From Armatimonadota bacterium (GTDB lineage Bacteria; Sysuimicrobiota; Sysuimicrobiia; Sysuimicrobiales; Sysuimicrobiaceae): a DNA stretch of 64,000 nt. The number at the start of each line of letters is the position of its first letter. Within the stretch, counting starts at the first letter, position 1. The stretch lies in the NCBI GenBank assembly GCA_025059775.1, contig JANXCW010000008.1, forward strand, positions 1-64,000, in the 5' to 3' direction. This document shows, piece after piece, positions 8,842 to 17,382 of this stretch. The position numbers and the translations under genes were made by a program. The notes under the pieces were generated by a model that did not search any database, had not been told where the DNA came from, and worked only from the letters and a program-made list of their open reading frames with translations.

Positions 8842-10050
8842 GTGGGACGGCAGTTGCTTGTGGGCGTGCTGGCCGTCCTGGCCGTGTGGTCCTCCGTGGC
8901 CGCCCGCCCCGCCAGAGCCCTCCACCCCTGCGCCCACACGGCAACCGCCCGAGCAAGTCATCGCCCTGCTCGCGGTCACGGACCCGGATCGGGCCGGTCG
9001 GGTGGCGGAGGAGATCGCGCGGCAGGTCAACGGCGTGGTCCGCTATGTGTACCCGCTGCTTTCCCAGGAGGCCACGCTCGTCGTCCTGGAGGTGTCGCCG
9101 CCCGCGAACCTAGCCATCGGGATTGCTCGCCGGCATCCTGAAGTGATCGAGGCCGATTTGAACAGCGCCTACGAGACCCAACAGGACCCTCTTGCGCGGC
9201 ATCAGGTTGCCTTGCGGGCGACGGGCGCGGACAGGGTGCACCGCTTTCTGAGGGGGCGAGGCGTGGCAGTAGCGGTGGTGGACACCGGGGTGGATGTGGC
9301 CATGAAGACCTGAGGGAGGCGGTGGAGGCCGCGGGGACCTTCGTGGAAGGGATGGCTGGGCTGACGGCCGACCTCCATGGGACGGAGGTGGCCGGCATCA
9401 TCGGAGCCCGGCGCAACGGGGTGGGGATTGTGGGGGTGGCGCCAGAAGCGCGGCTCGTGGCCTTGCAAGCCTGTGTACCGAAGCGACAGGGCGGCCGGGA
9501 AGGTGTCTGCCTGGGGCACCGGGTGGTGCGAGCCGTGGATACGGTCCTGAAACTCGGCGTGCGGATCCTGAACGTGAGTTTCGGAGGGCCGTCGAACCGG
9601 GCGGTGAACCGGGTGGTGCTGAGGGCCGTGGCGCAGGGGGTGGTGGTCGTGGCGGCGGCCGGGAACAACGGGCCTCAGGGGCCCTGGCTGTATCCCGCGG
9701 CGCTGCCGGGGGTGTTGGCGGTGGGCGCATCGGAACCTGGGGGCGAGCCCTGGTCTCGGTCAAACCTGGGAGGTCACGTGCGCCTGCTGGCCCCGGGAGT
9801 GGACGTGCTGACCACGCTGCCTTCGGACCGGTACGGGTTTGTAACAGGGATCTCCTACGCAGCCGCGGTGGCGAGCGGTGCAGTGGCGCCCGTGATGGAG
9901 GCGGTGCCGGACCTGTCGCCGGAACAGTTGACCGCTGCCCTCCGGCCCGCGGCGGCAGGAGGTAGGACCGGGGTGCCGGCTCAGCTCGACATCTGCAGGG
10001 CACTCGCCCGCATCGGGATTCCTGAGGTTTGTTTGTCGGGACACGGGTGA
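8842..10050 (+). pseudogene. Secreted S8 subtilisin-like protease, two frameshifts
   Basis: GTG at 8842 starts a signal peptide (LLVGVLAVLAVWSSVAARP). Near 8925 the frame changes to a propeptide-like part (EQVIALLAVTDPDRAGRV) and reaches the catalytic Asp motif AVAVVDTGVD. At 9300 one base is missing, and the rest continues in a third frame from HEDLREAV through the catalytic His motif HGTEVAGI, oxyanion-region NVSFGG, AAAGNNG and the catalytic Ser motif GISYAAAVASG. All three catalytic segments are present but in two frames, so no complete enzyme can be made without correction. Downstream position after sigma and anti-sigma genes suggests it belonged to that regulon. The Ser motif differs from the usual GTSMAAP. 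Confidence 0.7.
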
Positions 10051-10115
10051 GAGGGAAGCGGGAGCGGCTTCTCTTCCAGGGCGTCGCCCGGCGGAGGCAA
10101 TTCCGGACGCGGGGA

Positions 10116-10427
10116 TCAGCCCCAAGTGTCCACGAACCGGCTGATGTCGCCCGCGAGGAACCGAGCCAGCTGCGTCCGACGAAGGGTGAGGAGAGCGATG
10201 ATTCTGCGGTTCATCCGCAGGGCCGCGTCCAGCAAGGGCAAGGCTTCCCCCCGCAGCCGCACGCGGTCCTTCGGGTCTAGCGGGGGAAGGGATTCCACCG
10301 CCTCCATGAGTTCCTGGCGGCGGCGCAGGCATTCCGCCAGACGCTCGATCTCTCCCCGCTCTGCGGCAACCGCAGCCTGCTCGGTGCAATGCAGAATCTC
10401 CCGGTAGGTCTCGCGGTGGGCGTCCAT
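10116..10427 (-). CDS. fliT: FliT-like flagellar chaperone
   Basis: Encodes 103 residues, nearly all helical: a first helix TYREILHCTEQAAVAAERGEI, a second with LRRRQELMEAVESL, then LLDAALRMNRRIIALLTLRR. Size, helical make-up and place directly after fliS (3 bases apart) fit a FliT/FlgN-type chaperone, which in flagellates binds the cap protein FliD before export. Sequence conservation in this family is weak, so the name rests largely on context. It is the last gene of the leftward flagellar cluster. Confidence 0.65.
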   Translation of the reverse strand: MDAHRETYREILHCTEQAAVAAERGEIERLAECLRRRQELMEAVESLPPLDPKDRVRLRGEALPLLDAALRMNRRIIALLTLRRTQLARFLAGDISRFVDTWG

Positions 10428-10430
10428 GGA

Positions 10431-10808
10431 TCAGTGCACACCCGCCCGGGTCTTGCGCTCTGCCTCCGCCCACGCTTCCCGCAGCTCCGCCACCCACCCC
10501 CGCACCCGCTCCAGCTCCGCGGCATCCCGGTTGCGTCTGGCTTCCCCCATGCGTTCGAACAGGTACCGGTAAAGGCTGAGGAGGTGGTGGGCCAGCTCGT
10601 ACCGAAGATCCAGACAGGCCATGAGCTCCAGCACCACCTGCTCCGCCCGAACCACCGCCTGGTGGGCGGTGCTCTCGTTGCCCGCCCGGTAGGCGCGGAT
10701 GGCCTCGTCCAGAAACCGCACGGCACCGTCGTACAGCATGACCACCAGCTGCCCCGGGGTGGCAGTGGAGGCGTGAAAACTCCTGTAGGCAAGGGCCGCG
10801 GGCTTCAT
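10431..10808 (-). CDS. fliS: Flagellin export chaperone FliS
   Basis: Encodes 125 residues. The typical FliS start is visible: AYRSFHASTATPGQLVVMLYDGAVRFLDEA, followed by the helices VVRAEQVVLELMACLDLR and LLSLYRYLFERMGEA. FliS binds the C-terminal helices of flagellin in the cytoplasm, keeps it unpolymerised and delivers it to the export gate. The ATG at 10808 overlaps the fliD stop as ATGA, so the two are translationally coupled. An upstream start at 11003 would run through fliD and is a shadow. Confidence 0.93.
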   Translation of the reverse strand: MKPAALAYRSFHASTATPGQLVVMLYDGAVRFLDEAIRAYRAGNESTAHQAVVRAEQVVLELMACLDLRYELAHHLLSLYRYLFERMGEARRNRDAAELERVRGWVAELREAWAEAERKTRAGVH

Positions 10809-12145
10809 GAGCTCCTCCCTCCCAGGTTGCGGATCTGCATCGCAAGCCAGTCCCCTTGGCTGCGCAGCTGGCCCAGGCTCTTCTCCAGCTCCGTGAACAT
10901 GCGGACGAGCTGCTCCCGCTTGCGTTCCACCCGGTCCTCCCACCGCGCGATCTGCTGGTCGTAGGTGCGGATGCGGCTGTTGAGGGCGTCCACGGCCCCC
11001 CACACGGGGCCGTCCACCTTGGTGAGCCCGTCCGCCACCTCCCGTAGCCTGCTGCCCGCGGCCTCCAGCACCCGCCGCGCTTCGTCAAACCGGCCCTGCA
11101 GGGCGTCGGAGAGCTTCGACTCGTCCAGCGTGAGCCTGCCGTCCCGGCCCACCCGCACCCCCAGGTCGCTGAGCCGCCTGAGGGTCTGGTCGGCCACTTC
11201 CGTGCGGAGGACCGCGTCCGGCAGCTGGGCTTGGATCCGCTGGAGGGTCCCGTCGCCCTGCAGGGCCCCGCGCTGCCTGGTGTTTGGGTCGTACCGCCCG
11301 TACTGGCTGAGGGCGTCTGCGACGTCGTTGTACGCGGCCACGAACTCCCGCACCGCTCTTTTGACCGCTTCCACATCCTGCTCCACGGTCACGGTGGCCG
11401 TACCGGTGGCCGCCAGCGCCAGGGTGACCCCCGGCAGGAGGTCCGTGACCAGGTTGGTCGGACGGTGCGCCGTCACAGCCCCGCTGCCCGTACCCAACAC
11501 CACCTCCGCGTCCTGGGCCGGGCTGAGCTCGTGGGGGAAGCCCAGCGCCTGCGTGCCACCCACCAGGCCGCTGGCGTCCACGGACACCGCCCCCGCCTGC
11601 CCGGAGGTCCTGGAGGTGACCAGCAGGCGGTAGCCGCCGTCCACCTGGACCACCGCGGCGTACACGCCTGCGCTCGCGGCGTTGATGGCCGCCGCGATCC
11701 CCGAAAGGGAGTTCTGGCCGTCTGCGACGGTGACGTCCTTGGGGCTCCCGTTGACGGTGACGGTCAGGGTCCCGGTGCCGAACACCAGGGCGTCCTTGTC
11801 CGCAACGGTGTCGGTGCTCAGCTGGTGGGCGGAAGCCAGCCGGCTGACGGTGACCGTGTAGGTGCCGGGTGGAGCACCCGGGCCCGCGGAGGCCACCACG
11901 ACGCGGGTGTCGCTGCTGGTGGCCCTGGCAGCCTGGTAGGTGAGGCCCCTTGCCAGGGTCGCGGCCCGCTCTTCCAGGGCGGCCAGCTTGCTGTTCAGGG
12001 CCCGCCAGGCCCCAAGCCTCGCGTTGGCGTCGCTTTTCCGGGCCTGCAGCTTCCGGACCGGCGCCCGCTCCACCTCCAGCAGCTTGTTGATGACCTCCGT
12101 GGTGTTCAGGCCCGAGATCAAGCCGTCGACGCTGAACGTGGACAC
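10805..12145 (-). CDS. fliD: Flagellar filament cap protein FliD
   Basis: Encodes 446 residues. The N-terminus FSVDGLISGLNTTEVINKLLEVERAPV is the conserved FliD domain with its coiled coil. The middle contains the beta-rich cap domains (TVTVSRLASAHQLSTDTV, VTVNGSPKDV). The C-terminus has the second conserved domain (NDVADALSQYG, LSDLGVRVGRDGRLTLDESKL) and a closing coiled coil. FliD sits as a multimer on the filament tip and guides flagellin folding outside the cell. The GTG/ATG choice at 12145 gives the family start. It is followed by fliS with a 4-base overlap and preceded by flaG after 76 bases. Confidence 0.95.
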   Translation of the reverse strand: MSTFSVDGLISGLNTTEVINKLLEVERAPVRKLQARKSDANARLGAWRALNSKLAALEERAATLARGLTYQAARATSSDTRVVVASAGPGAPPGTYTVTVSRLASAHQLSTDTVADKDALVFGTGTLTVTVNGSPKDVTVADGQNSLSGIAAAINAASAGVYAAVVQVDGGYRLLVTSRTSGQAGAVSVDASGLVGGTQALGFPHELSPAQDAEVVLGTGSGAVTAHRPTNLVTDLLPGVTLALAATGTATVTVEQDVEAVKRAVREFVAAYNDVADALSQYGRYDPNTRQRGALQGDGTLQRIQAQLPDAVLRTEVADQTLRRLSDLGVRVGRDGRLTLDESKLSDALQGRFDEARRVLEAAGSRLREVADGLTKVDGPVWGAVDALNSRIRTYDQQIARWEDRVERKREQLVRMFTELEKSLGQLRSQGDWLAMQIRNLGGRSS

Positions 12146-12221
12146 TTCAGCCCTCCTCCGCCCCTCCCTGCCCGGGGACCGGGGCCAGCTTCAGGACACG
12201 CAAGGACCGTGCCGCACCCTC

Positions 12222-12524
12222 TCACACCCGCACGTCCAGGCCGCCCGCGCCCAGGAGGAACTCCACCACCTGGTTGGGCGGGATGGTCCGGATGGTCTCG
12301 CCGGTGCGGGTGTCGTAGATGCGGACCAGCACCCGGCCTGTGCGTTCGTCCACCACGAACTGGGCGGCCACGTCCAGGGCCGAAGCCACAGGCTGCCGCT
12401 GCACCCCGCCCTGCTGGGCCGGGCCCTGGCCGTTGCCGCCGCGGACCCGCTCTTCCCGTGCCGGCTGTGGCTCGGGCTTTTTCGGGCTGCCTGAGCTCGG
12501 CGGAGGGACCTGCATCGTCACCAC
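12222..12524 (-). CDS. flaG: FlaG-family flagellar protein
   Basis: Encodes 100 residues. A Pro/Gln/Gly-rich, probably unfolded first half is followed by the FlaG domain LDVAAQFVVDERTGRVLVRI, then the conserved core TGETIRTIPPNQVVEFL. FlaG affects filament length in several bacteria, but its mechanism is not settled. It lies between flagellin and fliD. A strong GC hairpin separates it from flagellin, so it is probably expressed at a lower level than flagellin. Confidence 0.9.
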   Translation of the reverse strand: MVTMQVPPPSSGSPKKPEPQPAREERVRGGNGQGPAQQGGVQRQPVASALDVAAQFVVDERTGRVLVRIYDTRTGETIRTIPPNQVVEFLLGAGGLDVRV

Positions 12525-12534
12525 CTCCCCGCCC

Positions 12535-12563
12535 GGGGGCGGGGCCTACCCGGCCCCGCCCCC
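12535..12563 (-). terminator. GC-rich hairpin after flagellin
   Basis: A 12-base-pair stem, GGGGGCGGGGCC pairing with GGCCCCGCCCCC, with a 5-base loop. It lies between the flagellin stop and the flaG start. No T-run follows, so it is either a partial terminator or a 3' stabiliser of the flagellin message. Confidence 0.6.
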
Positions 12564-12575
12564 GAAGCCCTCCGC

Positions 12576-13793
12576 TTACCGCAGCAGCTGCAGCACCACC
12601 TGCGGCGCGGCGTTGGCCTGCGCCAGCATGGCGGTGCCCGCCTGGAGCAGGATCTGGTTGCGGGTGAACCGCACCATCTCCTGCGCCATGTCCACGTCCC
12701 GGATGCGGGACTCAGATGCCGTCAGGTTCTCGTGCTGCACGCCCAGGTTGGCGATCGCGTGCTCCAGCCGGTTCTGCACCGCACCCAGCCCGGACCGGAC
12801 ACCGTTCACGTAGCTGATCGCATCGTCCACGGCGTCGATGAGGTCCTTGGCTGCGTTAACTTGCGCCGAATTGTCGTTCGTACCAATGGCTGACTGGAGC
12901 GCACCAATCGCCAAACCCAACCCTGTCATCTGGTTGGCCGTGCCGCCAACGATGCGCACGTCGCTGAAACTCACGCTGAAGGAATGCGTCGAATTGGGTC
13001 CGATCTGCATGTTGGCCGAGCCTGTACCAGAAGCGGTCGTGATCGACCGGGTGTCAAACGAGTTCCCGATGGCGCCGGCGTCCGTGAAGCCTCCGGTCGT
13101 CGTGACCGTCAGCTTGACCCCGAGCGCGGAGAAGTTCAGCTCCAGCCTCTGCCCAGCGCTTAAGCCACCAGAGAGAGTAACGTACTGTTGCGCGTTGTCA
13201 CTCGACCGGGTCAGCGTCAGTCGTCCCGTGGACGAGTCATAGCTGAACGTGTAGGTTTCGCCGGGACGGGCTCCGCTCACGTCCAGAGCGATGATGTGGC
13301 CAGAGTCGGTGCCGTCCGTGACGGTAGAGCCAACCTCCAAGTCGCTGCCCGCATCGACCGTCGTCACGAGGCTTCCGTTCAGCAGTTGCTTGCCGTTGAA
13401 GGTCGTACGGTCGACGATCGAGTCGATCTCCGTCTGGAGCGCCTGCAGCTCCCCGAGGATGGCCGCACGGTCCTCGGTGGTCAGGGTGTCGTTTGCCGCC
13501 TGGACGGCCAGCTCCCGCATGCGCTGGAGCATCGAGTGCACCTCGTTGAGTGCGCCCTCGGCCGTCTGGATCATCGACACACCGTCCTGCGCGTTGCGGA
13601 TGGCCTGTGCGACACCCCGGACCTGCGCCCGCAGCTTTTCCGAAAGAGCCAACCCCGCGGCGTCGTCCGCGGAGCGGTTGATCCGGAAGCCGCTGCTGAG
13701 CCTCTCCAGCGACTTGCTCAACGCGTTGTCCGTGGCCACCAAGTTCCGGTGGGCGTTGAGCGCGGCGATGTTCTGGTTGATCCTGAGTCCCAT
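12576..13793 (-). CDS. hag: Flagellin
   Basis: Encodes 405 residues from the ATG at 13793, preceded by AAGGAGG; the frame open to 13859 is not needed. The N-terminal D0/D1 domain is classic (MGLRINQNIAALNAHRNL, LSSGFRINRSADDAAGLA, RNAQDGVSMIQTAEGAL). The C-terminal D1/D0 domain is equally clear (RSGLGAVQNRLEHAI, RIRDVDMAQEMVRFTRNQIL). The variable middle of about 170 residues is Ser/Thr/Gly-rich and lower in GC than its flanks. The protein polymerises into the filament outside the cell. Two sigma-28-like promoters precede it. The ribosome site contains an A-N-GGA motif, so CsrA repression relieved by FliW, as known for Bacillus hag, is plausible with csrA and fliW just upstream. Confidence 0.97.
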   Translation of the reverse strand: MGLRINQNIAALNAHRNLVATDNALSKSLERLSSGFRINRSADDAAGLALSEKLRAQVRGVAQAIRNAQDGVSMIQTAEGALNEVHSMLQRMRELAVQAANDTLTTEDRAAILGELQALQTEIDSIVDRTTFNGKQLLNGSLVTTVDAGSDLEVGSTVTDGTDSGHIIALDVSGARPGETYTFSYDSSTGRLTLTRSSDNAQQYVTLSGGLSAGQRLELNFSALGVKLTVTTTGGFTDAGAIGNSFDTRSITTASGTGSANMQIGPNSTHSFSVSFSDVRIVGGTANQMTGLGLAIGALQSAIGTNDNSAQVNAAKDLIDAVDDAISYVNGVRSGLGAVQNRLEHAIANLGVQHENLTASESRIRDVDMAQEMVRFTRNQILLQAGTAMLAQANAAPQVVLQLLR

Positions 13794-13890
13794 GACCTCG
13801 TTCCTCCTTGAACTTGGTTTTCCGGGCCTCCGTGCCCGGGTGTGGAGTTGCCGGCTCATTGGAGGCGGGCCGGCGCCGCCTTTCGGGTTT

Positions 13891-13916
13891 TTATCGCCGC
13901 TTGTCCCCCGCTCTCA
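13891..13916 (-). promoter_or_regulatory. Sigma-28-like promoter, proximal, before flagellin
   Basis: On the minus strand TGAG, 14 bases, then GGCGATAA. The sigma-28/sigma-D consensus is TAAA-N15-GCCGATAA, so the -10 differs in one position and the -35 in one. It lies about 100 bases before the flagellin start. Confidence 0.5.
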
Positions 13917-13950
13917 CCCGCCTTTCCTCCGAAGACATTTCCACCTACGG

Positions 13951-13976
13951 ATATCGGCGGGCGGACGAAAACCTTA
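13951..13976 (-). promoter_or_regulatory. Sigma-28-like promoter, distal, before flagellin
   Basis: On the minus strand TAAG, 14 bases, then GCCGATAT, close to the sigma-28 consensus TAAA-N15-GCCGATAA. Its -35 overlaps the stop codon of csrA. It would give flagellin a promoter of its own under FlgM control. Confidence 0.55.
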
Positions 13977-14207
13977 AGGGGCGGACGCCGTAGGCCGCAG
14001 GACCGTGCGGAGCTCCTCGGGCCCGGCCTGCGTAGCCTCCTGATTCTCCCGCTGGATTTCCCGGTACACCTCCTCGCGGTGTACGGGGATCCAACGGGGG
14101 GCGGTGATTCCCAGCCGCACCTGGCCGCCCTCGATCCCCAGCACCCGGACCTCCACCTCCTGGCCGATGCGGATGGCTTCGTTGAGCTTCCGGGTGAGCA
14201 CGAGCAC
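13974..14207 (-). CDS. csrA: Carbon storage / translation regulator CsrA
   Basis: Encodes 77 residues. The start [16 protein letters not shown], the core [16 protein letters not shown] and [17 protein letters not shown] are diagnostic. CsrA is a dimeric RNA-binding protein that blocks ribosome access at GGA motifs. It sits 8 bases after fliW and directly before flagellin. In Bacillus and relatives FliW captures CsrA until flagellin binds FliW, which couples flagellin synthesis to export. The same trio in the same order suggests the same control here. Confidence 0.97.
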   Translation of the reverse strand: MLVLTRKLNEAIRIGQEVEVRVLGIEGGQVRLGITAPRWIPVHREEVYREIQRENQEATQAGPEELRTVLRPTASAP

Positions 14208-14215
14208 GGAGCGCC

Positions 14216-14638
14216 TCAGCCAAGACAGATGGGCTGGCGAACCGAGTACGGAGTGTGCGTCAGGATCTTCTGGCGGCCGATCCGGGAGGTGGTGTTGAGC
14301 AGGATGGGTGCCGCCAGGTTCGCGGTGGCCCGGAGGGGGTCCCTGCGCACGGTGACCACCACCAGGACCGCCACCTCCCGGGGATCCGAAACCGCCAGGA
14401 CTTCCATGTCCTCCTCCTCCAGAGGCACCTCGTAGCCCGGGAAAAGACCGAAAGGGTCGGCCACGGGCAACGCCACCTCCGGGTCATCCACCGCCTGCAG
14501 CCACAGGAACGCGCTCCCCTCCTCCCCCAGGAGCACGAACCGACGGCAGTGCGCAAATCCCGGGATTCCCTCGGGGAAATGGATCACCCGATCCTCCGCA
14601 ACCTCCTGCACGCCCCAGTGGCGGGTCCGGACCTCCAC
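14216..14638 (-). CDS. fliW: Flagellar assembly factor FliW
   Basis: Encodes 140 residues. Key stretches are [18 protein letters not shown] near the N-terminus, [16 protein letters not shown], then [18 protein letters not shown] and the end TPYSVRQPI. FliW is a cytoplasmic protein that binds either CsrA or flagellin. It lies between flgL (3 bases upstream) and csrA (8 bases downstream), as in Firmicutes and spirochaetes. Slightly shorter than the usual 140-160 residues, but complete. Confidence 0.95.
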   Translation of the reverse strand: MEVRTRHWGVQEVAEDRVIHFPEGIPGFAHCRRFVLLGEEGSAFLWLQAVDDPEVALPVADPFGLFPGYEVPLEEEDMEVLAVSDPREVAVLVVVTVRRDPLRATANLAAPILLNTTSRIGRQKILTHTPYSVRQPICLG

Positions 14639-14641
14639 GGT

Positions 14642-15508
14642 CTACCTCAGGAAGTCCACGAGGGAGGGCTGGATCAGGCGCGCGCCCGTGGCCAGCGCGG
14701 CCCGGTACACGTTCTCCTCCGTCTGCAGTTGCACCACCACCTCCGCGATGTCCACGTCCTCCCGCGCGCTCAGAAGTTCCCGCACCCCTAACTCCAGCTC
14801 CGCCATGCGCGACTGCACCACCTCCACCCGGTTCGCCCGGGCGCCCAGCTCCGCGAGGGCGGCCAGCATTTGATCCAGGGCCGCATCGAGATCCGAGAGG
14901 GTGGCCCGTACTGCATCGGGGTCTCCGGCTTCCAGGGCACCCTGCAGGGTCTGAGCCGCAGAAAAGGCCTGGGAGAAGGCGAGGTCTCCTGGGATGGTGG
15001 CCTCAAGGACGATCCCTCGGTCCACCTCGCGGCGGATCCGGTTGCCGTTCCCCAGGTAGTTCCCATTCAGGTCAAAGGGAGGGGCGGTGGTGCGGGTGCC
15101 CCCGAAGAGGTACCTGCCGGCCACCTGGGTGTTGCCCAGGCTCACGAGCTCCCCCCGCAGCTCCTGCACTTCCCTGGCCAGGGCCACCATATCGGAGGGG
15201 GAGAGGGTGCCGTTTGCGCCCTGGACGGCCAGCTCCCGCAGCCGGTGGAGGATCTGGACCCCATCCTGCAAGGCCCGCTGGCCCGCGTCCAGCAGGGTCT
15301 TGGTGTCCTCCAGGTTGCGGCCGTACTGCTGCACCGCGTTGAGAGCATCCCGCATGACCAGCACGGGCGGGAGGTTGGGAGGATCGTCGGAGGGGCGGTG
15401 CATGCGCTTGCCCGTGGCGAGCTGCTCCTGGAGCTTCAGGAGCCGTTCCAGATTCGCGTTGAGGTTGCGCAGGAAGTTCAGGGTGAGGCTGTTGAGGGTG
15501 ATCCGCAT
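14642..15508 (-). CDS. flgL: Flagellar hook-associated protein 3 (hook-filament junction)
   Basis: Encodes 288 residues. The flagellin-like N-terminus ITLNSLTLNFLRNLNANLERLLKLQEQLATGKRMHRPSDD and the segment RYLFGGTRTTAPPF are typical for FlgL, as is the C-terminal helix DVDIAEVVVQLQTEENVYRAAL. It forms the second ring between hook and filament. The start overlaps the flgK stop region by one base (both at 15508), showing tight coupling. Length is normal for the family. Confidence 0.95.
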   Translation of the reverse strand: MRITLNSLTLNFLRNLNANLERLLKLQEQLATGKRMHRPSDDPPNLPPVLVMRDALNAVQQYGRNLEDTKTLLDAGQRALQDGVQILHRLRELAVQGANGTLSPSDMVALAREVQELRGELVSLGNTQVAGRYLFGGTRTTAPPFDLNGNYLGNGNRIRREVDRGIVLEATIPGDLAFSQAFSAAQTLQGALEAGDPDAVRATLSDLDAALDQMLAALAELGARANRVEVVQSRMAELELGVRELLSAREDVDIAEVVVQLQTEENVYRAALATGARLIQPSLVDFLR

Positions 15509-16914
15509 CAGCCGCCCACCATCCCGAGAAGGGTCCGGATCATCTCGTCCACGGTTCGCACCATGCGGGCTGCGGCCTCGTACGCATGCTGGTAGCGAAG
15601 CATCTGGGTCATCTCCTCGTCCAGGGACACACCGCTGGTGGCCTCCCGCCGCAGCTGCAGCTGGTCTGTGAGGAGATCCCGGTAGGCCACCTGGCGGCCC
15701 GCCTCTTGGGCCCCCACGCCCACCTCCGTCACCAGCATCCGGTAAAGCCCGTCCATCTCCTCGCTGCCCCGCAGCTGCGCGATCTGAAGGGCCACTTCTC
15801 CGTTTCCGGGCTCCCCGCCTCCGGCCCAGCTGCCCGCGGCCGCGATCTTACGGGGATCCGTGAGGATGTCACTGTGTACCCGGAGGGTGCTGGCATCCAC
15901 GGGCGGGCCCGGCGGGACGTCCTCGGCCGGGTCGTGGAAGAAGGGCCGGCCAGTTTCCCCATCGAGGTTGTAGCCACCCCGGTGCAGGGAGTTCACCCGC
16001 TCGAAGAGGTTTCGGGCCAGCGTATCCAGCCGGTCCCGGAGCTCTGTTGTGCTCTCGTCCCGCGCCTGCAGCACCGCGGCAAGTGCCCCGCGGCGGACCA
16101 CGAGGTCTTGGCCGTCCGGCCACCCAAACCCGTGCACCCCGCCGGGAAGGGGTTCTGTGATCCGGATCTCCGTGGTCCGTCCTCCCGGCCCCACCAGCTC
16201 CCGTCCCTGCAGGTACACCAGCAACTCCCCCGTCTCCGTCTCCGTGTAGGTGACGTCCGCGAGCTCCTCCAGCTCCGCCAGCAGCCGCTCCCGGTGGTCC
16301 CGCAGGTCCAGGGCCCGCCCGCCGGTAAGCTCCAGGCGGCTGATCTGGGTGTTGAGGTCTGCGAGCTCCCGACCGAGCTGGTTGATGCGCTGAACATAGC
16401 CCGTGGCCACGGCGTCCAGGTGCTGACGCATCTCCTGGAGGCGCTGCGCGGACTGGTGGAGGGCGTCCGTGAGGACTTGGGCCTGCTGCACCAGGGATGT
16501 CCGGGCTGCCAGGGACTCGGGGTTCAGGCTCACCTCCTGCCAGGCGTTCCAGAACCGGGCTAATAGCTCCCCCAGCCCGGTGTCCGACGGCTCTGGGAAC
16601 ACCGCTTCGACCTGTGTCCAGAAGTCCGCCCGAGCCCTCCACTCCGCGGAGCTCTGCCGGCTCTCGCGCAGCTGCCGGTCCAGGAAGAGGTCCCGGGCCT
16701 GCCGCAGGGCCGCCACCTGTACCCCACTTCCCACAAGCAACGTGGTCCCGAATCGAGAGAGGCCACCGGGCGGCGGGACCGAGGCCAGCACGGCCTCCTG
16801 CCGCGTGTAGCCCGGGGTGTTGACGTTGGCGATGTTGTGGCCGGTGACGTCCATCGCCCGCTGCTGGGCGAAGAGGGCCCGACGCAGCACCTCCAGGGCA
16901 GCGAAGGACGACAC
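15508..16914 (-). CDS. flgK: Flagellar hook-associated protein 1
   Basis: Encodes 468 residues. It begins with the rod/hook family signature (AQQRAMDVTGHNIANVNTPGYTRQ) and contains the coiled DAVATGYVQRINQLGRELADLN stretch. The C-terminus is VSLDEEMTQMLRYQHAYEAAARMVRTVDEM, characteristic of FlgK. The protein forms the first junction ring between hook and filament. It is slightly short compared with enteric FlgK (about 550) but like those of Gram-positive flagellates. It is followed by flgL and preceded by its probable export chaperone flgN. Confidence 0.96.
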   Translation of the reverse strand: MSSFAALEVLRRALFAQQRAMDVTGHNIANVNTPGYTRQEAVLASVPPPGGLSRFGTTLLVGSGVQVAALRQARDLFLDRQLRESRQSSAEWRARADFWTQVEAVFPEPSDTGLGELLARFWNAWQEVSLNPESLAARTSLVQQAQVLTDALHQSAQRLQEMRQHLDAVATGYVQRINQLGRELADLNTQISRLELTGGRALDLRDHRERLLAELEELADVTYTETETGELLVYLQGRELVGPGGRTTEIRITEPLPGGVHGFGWPDGQDLVVRRGALAAVLQARDESTTELRDRLDTLARNLFERVNSLHRGGYNLDGETGRPFFHDPAEDVPPGPPVDASTLRVHSDILTDPRKIAAAGSWAGGGEPGNGEVALQIAQLRGSEEMDGLYRMLVTEVGVGAQEAGRQVAYRDLLTDQLQLRREATSGVSLDEEMTQMLRYQHAYEAAARMVRTVDEMIRTLLGMVGG

Positions 16915-16923
16915 AGATCCCTC

Positions 16924-17382
16924 CTAGACCCTCTGGTCCACCCGCAGGCTCGTGGGACCGTCGTGCGCGCCCGTGAGCAGGGAGACCACGGTCCGTACGT
17001 ACTGCAGATGGGAGGAGATGAGGAGCGCGTTGGCCTTGTTCACGTCCGCGAGCTCCCGCACGAGCTGGGCCAGCACCGTCCGCTGGTGCTCGAACCGCCG
17101 GGCCACCTCCGGCCGGCTGAGACGGGCAAGCTCCGCGAGGGTGAGCTCCCGCACGGACCGCCCCTCCCGATCCGCCACGAGCTCCAAGAGCTGTACCCGG
17201 GCCCGCTCCAGGGCCCGGATCTCGGCCACCACCCGCTCCTGCTCCGCCACCAGCCTGCCCACCGCTTCCGCGTCCCCCCGCACCAGGGCCCGCTGCTCCG
17301 CCCGCGCGAGATCCAGCAACCTCCGGTGGGCCTCGATCTCCTCGTCCAGCAACCCCACCACGGTCTCAAAGGGGTCGTTCAT
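16924..17382 (-). CDS. flgN: FlgN-family flagellar export chaperone
   Basis: Encodes 152 residues from the ATG at 17382. The long helices ETVVGLLDEEIEAHRRLLDLARAEQRALVRGD and LVAEQERVVAEIRALERARVQLL have the FlgN pattern, and a C-terminal helix carries LADVNKANALLISSHLQY. FlgN binds FlgK and FlgL before export. It starts within the last codons of flgM (16-17 base overlap) and ends 9 bases before flgK. The open frame continues to 17517, but that part is antisense-like to nothing and overlaps flgM, so the shorter start is chosen. Confidence 0.88.
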   Translation of the reverse strand: MNDPFETVVGLLDEEIEAHRRLLDLARAEQRALVRGDAEAVGRLVAEQERVVAEIRALERARVQLLELVADREGRSVRELTLAELARLSRPEVARRFEHQRTVLAQLVRELADVNKANALLISSHLQYVRTVVSLLTGAHDGPTSLRVDQRV

